DNA of 33,911 bases from an uncultured Methylobacillus sp. (GTDB lineage Bacteria > Pseudomonadota > Gammaproteobacteria > Burkholderiales > Methylophilaceae): the NCBI GenBank assembly GCA_946478965.1, contig CAMLDQ010000017.1, positions 1 through 33,911 on the forward strand, given 5' to 3'. Numbering within the stretch: the first letter of the stretch is position 1; each line of letters begins with the position of its first letter. The translations under genes were made by a program, and so were the position numbers. This document shows positions 1 through 6,195 of the stretch, piece by piece. Below the pieces are notes generated by a model. That model did no database searches. It saw only the letters and a list, made by a program, of their open reading frames with translations, and was not told where the DNA came from.

Positions 1-2
1 GT

Positions 3-818
<816 letters not shown>

Positions 819-875
819 AGACTTGTAAAAAAATATTCTGCCCCTGGCTGTAATGGGCGGCGGCGGAGGTCGACT

Positions 876-927
876 AAAGGTGGCGGTAAATCCTTTTCTA
901 AATGAACTGGTTACCGCCACATTTCTT
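876..927 (+). terminator. Hairpin after clpB, likely terminator or 5' leader structure
   Basis: A perfect 10-bp inverted repeat (GTGGCGGTAA at 880-889, TTACCGCCAC at 911-920) can be extended to 14 bp with one mismatch (876-889 with 911-924). The loop is 21 nt. A short interrupted T-run (TTTCTTT) follows. It sits between the clpB stop at 818 and the ribosome-binding site of the next gene at 935-940. It could terminate clpB or act as a leader hairpin of the EF-hand gene; the long loop and weak T-run leave this open. Confidence 0.5.
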
Positions 928-946
928 TAACTTTAGGAGACTCAAA

Positions 947-1423
947 ATGACAACTCGAATGGCAATCCCGTTATATGTCGCCGTACTCTTCTCGCTGGCC
1001 GGTTTTTCAACGGTGGCGCTGGCGGATGTTTCGCTGGGAACGGGCGGGTACAACCGCGAACTGCACACCATGGGCATGATGAAAATACTGGATGCCAACG
1101 GTGACCACATGGTGTCTACCGAGGAGTTCAACAACTACTATGGCGCACTGTTCGATGAGCTGGATACAAATCACGACGGTTCCATCGATGCCAAGGAATG
1201 GGTGGGCACCAAGGGTGACAACAAGGTCAGCGTAGCCACGGGTGGTTACAGCCGTCAATTGCGGTCTATGGCCATGATGAAAACCATGGACACCGACAAC
1301 GACCACAAGGTCACCAAGGACGAGTTCATCAAGTTCCATGAAAAAGTGTTTACCGCGATGGACACTAAGGGCAATGGCATGATCGACGCCCAAAGCTGGC
1401 TGCGCAGGACGACGGGCAACTAG
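947..1423 (+). CDS. Secreted four-EF-hand protein (calcium-binding)
   Basis: This is a 158-aa exported protein. The ATG at 947 was chosen over an earlier in-frame ATG at 902 because AGGAGA (935-940) sits 6 nt upstream and the signal peptide then starts properly (residues 1-26, cut near ALA/D). There are four EF-hand loops at about residues 49-60, 73-84, 115-126 and 139-150. The first three have good calcium ligands (DANGDHMVSTEE, DTNHDGSIDAKE, DTDNDHKVTKDE). The fourth (DTKGNGMIDAQS) ends in Ser instead of Glu, so binding there is probably weak. The two halves (about 28-86 and 95-152) are clearly a tandem duplication, each opening with a TGGY-R-L--M-MMK pattern. The likely role is periplasmic or extracellular Ca2+ binding; the partner is unknown. 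Confidence 0.85.
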   Translation: MTTRMAIPLYVAVLFSLAGFSTVALADVSLGTGGYNRELHTMGMMKILDANGDHMVSTEEFNNYYGALFDELDTNHDGSIDAKEWVGTKGDNKVSVATGGYSRQLRSMAMMKTMDTDNDHKVTKDEFIKFHEKVFTAMDTKGNGMIDAQSWLRRTTGN

Positions 1424-1441
1424 TCGTCCGCTGCGGCACTT

Positions 1442-1469
1442 ACGAGGGGACGGCCGACCCTCGTTTTTT
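1442..1469 (+). terminator. Intrinsic terminator of the EF-hand gene
   Basis: The stem ACGAGGG (1442-1448) pairs with CCCTCGT (1458-1464) around a 9-nt loop. A run of six T follows (1464-1469). It lies 18 nt after the stop codon, a standard rho-independent arrangement. Confidence 0.85.
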
Positions 1470-1544
1470 GCGACGGCAGCGCATGCGGTCTACGCGGCAA
1501 ACTGTTATATTGAGCAGCTTTCCTGTGCTCCAGGTACTCGCGCA

Positions 1545-2198
1545 ATGGATGTTTCCCAGGTTCTGCAGTTGTTGTTGCATTTTGACCAGCATCTCGGCAG
1601 CTTGATTGCCCAGCACCAGTTCGCCATTTACGCGATGCTGTTCTTTGTGGTGTTTCTCGAAATCGGCGTTCTGCCGCTGTTCTTCTTCCCAGGCGATCCA
1701 CTTCTATTCATCTGCGGCGCATTCTGCGCAACGCATGCCTTGAATTTATGGCTGATCCTGCCGCTGCTGTTTGCCGCAACCATATTCGGCAGCCTGCTCA
1801 ATTATGCTATTGGCCACCGCATCGGCGACAAGGTCTATGCGATGAATGCGCGATGGCTGGATCGGGACGCCTTGCAGAAAACGCACGACTTTTACGAGCG
1901 CTATGGCCGCATTACCTTCCTGCTGTCGCCCTTCATCGCCGTGGTGCGCACCTTTGCGCCCTTTGTCGCCGGCGTTGCTCGCATGACGTTCGGCAGCTAT
2001 CTGGCGGCAGTGACGCTTGGTGCTGCCGTCTGGGTGATGACGCTGGTGCCCGGCGGCTATTTCTTCGGCAACATCCCACTGATTCGCGATCACATGGGCA
2101 CCATCGTGCTGACGGGATTGGCTCTCGGGCTGGGCGGTCTGGCGGTGAGCGGCATGATGCGGGCGGCTCGCAATGCCAGGGCGGCCGGCCCCGATTGA
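1545..2198 (+). CDS. DedA-family inner-membrane protein
   Basis: This is a 217-aa polytopic membrane protein of the DedA/SNARE-associated (VTT) family, which E. coli DedA, YqjA and YghB exemplify. Members support envelope integrity and lipid-carrier or proton-dependent transport. Visible family marks are the re-entrant segment ending in ...LPLFFFPGDPLLF (about residues 42-57), the following Gly-rich helix, and the conserved RTFAPFVAGVARM segment (about 132-144) with its essential Arg. Several hydrophobic helices follow to the end. Start is ATG at 1545; only a weak AGG lies about 10 nt upstream. The gene stands alone between the terminator at 1442-1469 and the transglycosylase gene. Confidence 0.88.
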   Translation: MDVSQVLQLLLHFDQHLGSLIAQHQFAIYAMLFFVVFLEIGVLPLFFFPGDPLLFICGAFCATHALNLWLILPLLFAATIFGSLLNYAIGHRIGDKVYAMNARWLDRDALQKTHDFYERYGRITFLLSPFIAVVRTFAPFVAGVARMTFGSYLAAVTLGAAVWVMTLVPGGYFFGNIPLIRDHMGTIVLTGLALGLGGLAVSGMMRAARNARAAGPD

Positions 2199-2206
2199 TC
2201 GGCAGG

Positions 2207-2242
2207 GCGTCCGGTCCTGAGCTTTTGCAATTGCCGGGACGC
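2207..2242 (+). other. Imperfect hairpin after dedA
   Basis: GCGTCCGG (2207-2214) can pair with CCGGGACGC (2234-2242) with one bulged G. No T-run follows, so it is not a convincing terminator. It may fold in the leader of the transglycosylase transcript. Confidence 0.3.
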
Positions 2243-2272
2243 GGGAGTAGACTTGAAAGTCTTACAGAGCCA

Positions 2273-3226
2273 TTGGGTGCTGCCATTAAAAACGTTAAAA
2301 AACATTTGGTTGTCCTGTTGGTCGGCCTCGTGTTCGGGGCCGGGGAGGCTGTTGCTGCCACCTACCTTAGCGACTACTCGCAAGAGTCGCCCAAAGTACG
2401 GCAATTGTTCCAGCAGGCGGACAAGTGGGCAGACGATCTGGACGATCCCGATCTGGGCTGGAAAGCGGCAAACCTTTATTGCCAGGCGTCCCGCCTGGGC
2501 AGCGCGGAAGCGCAATTCCGGCTGGGCATGCAATACGCTTTCGGCAAGGGTGTGCCTGAAAATCGCGAACAGGCGGCAGCCCTGTTTCGTATCGCAGCCA
2601 ATCAGGGCCACCACGAGGCCCAGAACATGCTGGAAACCATTAACGTGCAGAACGCGGTAGACCCTCCCCCGTGCGTGCTGGCGGATGTTGCGCCGGAGAA
2701 ACTGCCTCCGCGCCCGGTTACCGTTGCCAGCAACGAGCCGGCAGTGAGCGCGATCGAGCATTACGTCGATTCGCTGCCCAAGGAACGGCGCTGGGTGGTG
2801 GAACTGGTCGAGTCGCTTGCACACTGGTACGGTATCGACCCGAACTTCGCGCTGTCCATCATCGCAGTGGAGTCCAATTTCAATGCCGTCGCCCAGTCCA
2901 ACAAGCAGGCGATGGGGCTGATGCAACTGATTCCAGCTACGGCGGAGCGCTTCAACGTCAAGAATGCGTTCGATGCCACCCAGAACATCAAGGGCGGGCT
3001 GCGCTACCTGCGCTGGCTACTGGCCTACTACCGGGGCGATACCGAACTGGTCGCGGCTGCCTATAACGCGGGCGAGAAAGCGGTCGACCGTTACAAAGGG
3101 ATCCCGCCTTATCCCGAAACGCGCAATTATGTGAAGCGCGTGATGGATTTCTACCAGCGTAGTTCCCATCCCTACGAATCGGATGTCGTTGATCCCTCGC
3201 CATTGGTGCTGACCCGCAAGGGCTGA
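2273..3226 (+). CDS. Lytic transglycosylase with N-terminal Sel1-like repeats
   Basis: This is a periplasmic murein-cleaving enzyme of lytic transglycosylase family 1 (SLT domain). With a TTG start at 2273 the protein is 317 aa and opens with a signal peptide (charged KNVKKH, then a hydrophobic stretch ending AVAA). Two Sel1/TPR-like repeats follow (about residues 60-120, with LGSAEAQFRLGMQYAFGKG and ANQGHHEAQNML), which usually mediate protein contacts. The SLT domain covers about 180-300: catalytic Glu200 in AVESNFN, then GLMQLIPATAERF and AAYNAGEKAVDRY. The frame is open far upstream through dedA, but no ATG fits; ATT at 2285 is an alternative start. The start is the uncertain part; the function is clear. 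Confidence 0.85.
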   Translation: MGAAIKNVKKHLVVLLVGLVFGAGEAVAATYLSDYSQESPKVRQLFQQADKWADDLDDPDLGWKAANLYCQASRLGSAEAQFRLGMQYAFGKGVPENREQAAALFRIAANQGHHEAQNMLETINVQNAVDPPPCVLADVAPEKLPPRPVTVASNEPAVSAIEHYVDSLPKERRWVVELVESLAHWYGIDPNFALSIIAVESNFNAVAQSNKQAMGLMQLIPATAERFNVKNAFDATQNIKGGLRYLRWLLAYYRGDTELVAAAYNAGEKAVDRYKGIPPYPETRNYVKRVMDFYQRSSHPYESDVVDPSPLVLTRKG

Positions 3227-3238
3227 CACTTCCGCTGC

Positions 3239-3898
3239 ATGCATCCCGACTTCTGGCACGAGCGCTGGCGGAAAAACCAGATCGGCTTCCACCAGGATGC
3301 CATCCATCCTTTGTTGCGGCAATGCTGGTCGGCATTGTGCATTGCCCCGGGCAGCCGCGTATTTGTGCCCTTGTGCGGCAAGAGCCGCGACATGCTGTGG
3401 CTGCGAGCGCAAGGCTACGAGATTGTCGGAGTGGAAATCAGCCGCTTGGCCGTGGAGGCTTTTTTCGAGGAGAACGGCTTGCAGCCTGCGGTGGTGGAGC
3501 AGGCCGGTTTCCATGTTTACGAAACCGAGGGTCTGCGCATCTTCTGCGGCGATTTTTTTGCGTTGACCGCTGCCGATCTTGCCGGCGCGAGTGCCGTGTA
3601 TGACCGGGCGTCGCTTGTCGCGCTGCCGCCGGAAATGCGTCGTGCGTATGCCGAGCATCTGGCGGGTTTACTGGCACCGGGAACGAAAACCCTGCTGGTG
3701 GCTTTCGAGTATCCGCAGCACCAGATGGATGGCCCTCCGTTCAGCGTGGACGAGGCGGAGGTATATGCCCTGTATGCCGGACACTGCGCTGTTAGCCTGC
3801 TGCAGGCGGCGGATATCCTGGACGATGAACCACGCTTTCGCGCGCGCGGGGTGAGCCGGCTGCACGAGAAAGTCTATATGCTCGTCTATCCAGGCTAA
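3239..3898 (+). CDS. tpm: Thiopurine S-methyltransferase
   Basis: This is a 219-aa SAM-dependent methyltransferase of the TPMT family. Bacterial members methylate thiopurines and also selenium and tellurium oxyanions, so they are often read as detoxification enzymes. Diagnostic segments are the N-terminal FWHERW and IGFHQ, the SAM site VFVPLCGKSRDMLWL (about residues 42-56), GVEIS acidic loop, and YDRASLVALPPEMR (about 121-134). Length matches the family (about 215-220). It starts 12 nt after the transglycosylase stop, so the two may be cotranscribed. It converges with the minus-strand secreted-protein cluster 47 nt downstream, and I see no clear terminator in that gap. Confidence 0.92.
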   Translation: MHPDFWHERWRKNQIGFHQDAIHPLLRQCWSALCIAPGSRVFVPLCGKSRDMLWLRAQGYEIVGVEISRLAVEAFFEENGLQPAVVEQAGFHVYETEGLRIFCGDFFALTAADLAGASAVYDRASLVALPPEMRRAYAEHLAGLLAPGTKTLLVAFEYPQHQMDGPPFSVDEAEVYALYAGHCAVSLLQAADILDDEPRFRARGVSRLHEKVYMLVYPG

Positions 3899-3945
3899 AC
3901 TGCGGTGTCGGCGCGATGCGAGCGCTGAGGCTTGATTGATTCGAT

Positions 3946-4386
3946 TTATTCGGCCTGCTGGTGTGCGTCGCCCGAGTCGGGCGCGTCATGACTACCCTCG
4001 TCTTCATGATCTGTTGCGGATTCTTCATGGCCGCCTTTCCCGCCGCCCATGAACTTCTTGCCGCCTTTGCCTGAAGCGCCTCCGGTGCTGTGTCCGCCAT
4101 CGGAGTGAAAGATGACATCCTCCAGCGTCTTGCTGCCGCCGCCATGGGAGGAATTGCCTTTGTGCGCGTTATCGCTGCCGCCGTGGCCTTCGGCACCTCG
4201 CCCTCCCTTGTACTTCGGCCCTTTGCCCATGTGACTGCTATTGTCGTGACCGCTGTCATGGCTTTCTGCCGCCTGTGCGGATGCGATCAGGCTCCCGGAG
4301 ACGGGGCCGAACGCAACAGAGACGGAGAAGGCGGCGAGAGCACTCACTCGCGCCACACGAAAAAGTCGGTTTGATCCAAATTGCAT
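3946..4386 (-). CDS. Secreted Gly/His/Ser-rich protein of unknown function
   Basis: I do not recognise this 146-aa protein. Start ATG at 4386 is set by a GGAGA site just upstream; an earlier in-frame start would lie inside the hairpin. A long signal peptide ends LIASAQAA/E (about residue 40). The mature part is low complexity, rich in Gly, Ser, Lys and Asp/Glu, with about 12 His and no Cys. It holds one more ordered segment (KTLEDVIFHSDGG). The C-terminus is acidic. The signal peptide end is nearly the same as in the next upstream gene (LISSAQAA/E), and both mature starts are SG-rich, so the two are probably paralogues or a functional pair. Scattered His and acidic residues could bind metal, but that is only inference. 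Confidence 0.75.
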   Translation of the reverse strand: MQFGSNRLFRVARVSALAAFSVSVAFGPVSGSLIASAQAAESHDSGHDNSSHMGKGPKYKGGRGAEGHGGSDNAHKGNSSHGGGSKTLEDVIFHSDGGHSTGGASGKGGKKFMGGGKGGHEESATDHEDEGSHDAPDSGDAHQQAE

Positions 4387-4413
4387 CACCAGTCTCCGGA
4401 ACGGTTGCGGTTC

Positions 4414-4446
4414 AAGAAACAGGCGCACCCAGAAAGGGTGTGCCTG
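4414..4446 (-). terminator. Hairpin terminator between the two Gly-rich secreted genes
   Basis: CAGGCGCACCC (4420-4430) and GGGTGTGCCTG (4436-4446) form an 11-bp stem with one G-T pair and a 5-nt loop. Read on the minus strand, the stem is followed by TTTCTT. It lies directly after the stop of the 368-aa gene and before the ribosome-binding site of the 146-aa gene. It may terminate partly, lowering expression of the second gene. Confidence 0.6.
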
Positions 4447-4458
4447 TCCTCGTCAACA

Positions 4459-5565
4459 TCAACGTACTGCGTTGTCATGCACGTATTCGATGACCTGCAA
4501 CGCATCGTCCGCAGCTTGTGCAAAGTCATCCGCACCGCCCGTGGTATCGCTGTCGTTCCAGTCGGTCGAACCGAACACCGCATCGTAGATATTGACCGTT
4601 GTTTTGACATAGGTCACGCCGTCCGGCTGCAACACAAGGACTTCGGCAGTTTTATCGCCGTAGGCGTCGGCCCGGTCATAATCCGTCGTGAAGTCATAGG
4701 CGGAGTAAGTAATGCCATCCACGGTCTTCAGATTGATGCCCAGTATGGCATTCATGTAGATCACCGTATCGACGCTGAGCGTGCTGGTCTTGTCGGAGGC
4801 GGCAGCCAGCAGGGAGGACGCCGTCAGTGTCGACGGCAGCTTGGAGGCCACGTCCGTGGGCAGCGTGTTGGTCAGGATGGCCTTGTACAGGGCCAGGTTC
4901 TCGAGCGGCGAGTCGATCGTTGCGCCATCGATCACGATGCGGCCCGCGGGATCCAGCGTAATGGAGGTGCCGGCCGTAATCTTGGCAACCGCTTCATCCA
5001 GCGAATGCGTCAACACCTTGGATGGCGATTTGGCAACGCTCAGGCGTGAGAATTCGACGGCTTGCAGCAGGGTGGGATCGAGCGCGGCGCCTTCTGCGTC
5101 CAGAGGAATGACGTTGCCATTGGCATCGATCGGCTGCACCACCCAAGTGCCATCGGCCAACTGGGTCAGGATGGGAGCACCGTCCTCGTCGCGCAGGATC
5201 ACGTACAAATCGCCATACAAGTCGCCCTTCTTGCTGCCGGCTCCGGAAGGCTGGCCGCCGGCGCCGGCCTTGCCGCCCTTGACGCCCGCCCATACCGGAC
5301 GGTCGCTGTCCTCGCCAGGGCCGCCCTGGCCTTTCATCATCACGTCTTTCTGGCCTTTGCCGCTACCCCGCGATGTGCCGTGATCACCAGTCGAGCCGCC
5401 TTGCATCTTGCCCGATTGCTGTTTGCCGCTGCCGCTGTCCTCGGCCGCTTGCGCGGAGGAAATGAGAGAAAATGCGTGTTGTCCGGCGGGCGCGGCGGCG
5501 AGCATCGCCAAGGTTGCAAATCCGCCTGCCGCCAGCGCAGTCCTGAGTGGGGTGATCTTGGTCAT
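4459..5565 (-). CDS. Secreted Gly-rich protein with conserved C-terminal domain, unknown function
   Basis: This is a 368-aa exported protein that I cannot assign to a named family. The ATG at 5565 has AGGAG at good spacing; the frame is open further upstream without a better start. The signal peptide ends SLISSAQAA/E (about residue 43). A Gly/Ser/Lys-rich linker runs to about residue 110 and includes EDSDRPVWAG and GAGSKKGDLYGDLYVILRD. The rest is a more ordered region with DANGNVIPLDAEGAALD (a calcium-loop-like acidic stretch), long Ala/Thr/Leu helices, and an acidic C-terminus ending near WNDSDTTGGADDFAQAADDALQVIEYVHDN. It contains no Cys. Its promoter carries an FNR-type box (see 5668-5681), so anaerobic or redox-linked control is likely. 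It may be a surface or matrix protein working with the neighbouring outer-membrane protein. Confidence 0.75.
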   Translation of the reverse strand: MTKITPLRTALAAGGFATLAMLAAAPAGQHAFSLISSAQAAEDSGSGKQQSGKMQGGSTGDHGTSRGSGKGQKDVMMKGQGGPGEDSDRPVWAGVKGGKAGAGGQPSGAGSKKGDLYGDLYVILRDEDGAPILTQLADGTWVVQPIDANGNVIPLDAEGAALDPTLLQAVEFSRLSVAKSPSKVLTHSLDEAVAKITAGTSITLDPAGRIVIDGATIDSPLENLALYKAILTNTLPTDVASKLPSTLTASSLLAAASDKTSTLSVDTVIYMNAILGINLKTVDGITYSAYDFTTDYDRADAYGDKTAEVLVLQPDGVTYVKTTVNIYDAVFGSTDWNDSDTTGGADDFAQAADDALQVIEYVHDNAVR

Positions 5566-5639
5566 GTGAATTCTCCTGATGAATGGATAAACAGTTGTGG
5601 CTCGATAACCCGAAACGATTGGTCGCTGTATATGAGGTG

Positions 5640-5645
5640 ATCGTA
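5640..5645 (-). promoter_or_regulatory. Putative -10 element (TACGAT) of the FNR-type promoter
   Basis: The hexamer TACGAT on the minus strand matches TATAAT at four of six positions. Its first base lies 29.5 nt from the centre of the FNR box at 5668-5681, which puts that centre at -41.5 relative to a start near 5633. That is the textbook class II FNR position. A TATACA at 5627-5632 is an alternative -10 but has no fitting -35. Confidence 0.45.
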
Positions 5646-5667
5646 TCGGGCATGGTTGTTTGCCGCA

Positions 5668-5681
5668 TTGATAAATATCAA
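5668..5681 (-). promoter_or_regulatory. Perfect FNR/ANR-type box
   Basis: TTGATAAATATCAA is an exact match to the consensus TTGAT-N4-ATCAA for FNR, ANR and DNR regulators. It lies in the AT-rich gap upstream of the 368-aa secreted protein, about 110 nt before its start codon. It is palindromic, so strand is assigned from the gene it precedes. Confidence 0.65.
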
Positions 5682-5749
5682 TATTTGATAATTTATTAAT
5701 ATTCATAAGGGAACAGCCCCTCAAATCCGCCGTATTCAGCGGGAATCGT

Positions 5750-6139
5750 TCAACGCTTGCCCCCGCCGGGGCCCATGCCGCCCCCGCTGCCGAGCCCCAT
5801 GCCGCCTCCATGATCGGGAGGCATGGCCGGCATGTCCATGCCGCGCTCTTTCGCTCTTTCCAGCATGCGTTGATGATGCTCACGCCGGAATGCGTCGCGC
5901 TCCTGCTGCGTTTTCATGCTGCGCATCTTGGCGCGGTATTCGGTCCGTTCTTCCGGCGTCATCATCTGACTACCGTAAATTCTTTCCCGGTCCCGGGTCT
6001 GCACTTGTGTCTCGGATTGTTGGCGTATCTGGTCCCGGGTGCGGGTTTCCACCTGTGTCTGGTCGGCGGCGTATCCAGCGGTTGCCGTCGCCATGAAAAT
6101 AGCGGCAGCGCATGGAATCATTGTGAGCGTATGTTTCAT
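5750..6139 (-). CDS. Small periplasmic Arg/Glu-rich protein, unknown function
   Basis: This is a 129-aa exported protein. Start ATG at 6139 is preferred because AGGAG (6145-6150 region) is well spaced from it and abuts the alternative ATG at 6145. The signal peptide ends near GYAA. The mature part is strongly charged: a QVETRTRDQIRQQSETQVQ stretch, then a predicted helical segment MMTPEERTEYRAKMRSMKT...RREHHQRMLERAKERG (about residues 58-100), and a Met/Gly/Pro-rich tail (PAMPPDHGGGMGLG...). The TPEER helix looks somewhat like Spy/CpxP-type periplasmic helices, but I cannot show homology. It follows the large outer-membrane protein gene by 56 nt and probably shares its transcript. Confidence 0.7.
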   Translation of the reverse strand: MKHTLTMIPCAAAIFMATATAGYAADQTQVETRTRDQIRQQSETQVQTRDRERIYGSQMMTPEERTEYRAKMRSMKTQQERDAFRREHHQRMLERAKERGMDMPAMPPDHGGGMGLGSGGGMGPGGGKR

Positions 6140-6195
6140 TTCCATCTCCTATCGTTGAAATAGCGATGCGGCTGGGTTCACCTGCGCCCGAGTCG

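Noticed and set aside
1748..2272. An upstream extension of the transglycosylase frame through dedA
   Set aside because: The extended part overlaps dedA in another frame, has a random-looking sequence and would hide the signal peptide; the start near 2273 fits better.
4381..5049. A 222-codon plus-strand open frame opposite the secreted 368-aa gene
   Set aside because: The minus-strand gene has a signal peptide, a ribosome site and a promoter; the plus-strand frame has none of these.
5683..5715. A second FNR-like box in the AT-rich tract next to 5668-5681
   Set aside because: The stretch resembles TTGAT in part but lacks a second half-site at the right spacing.
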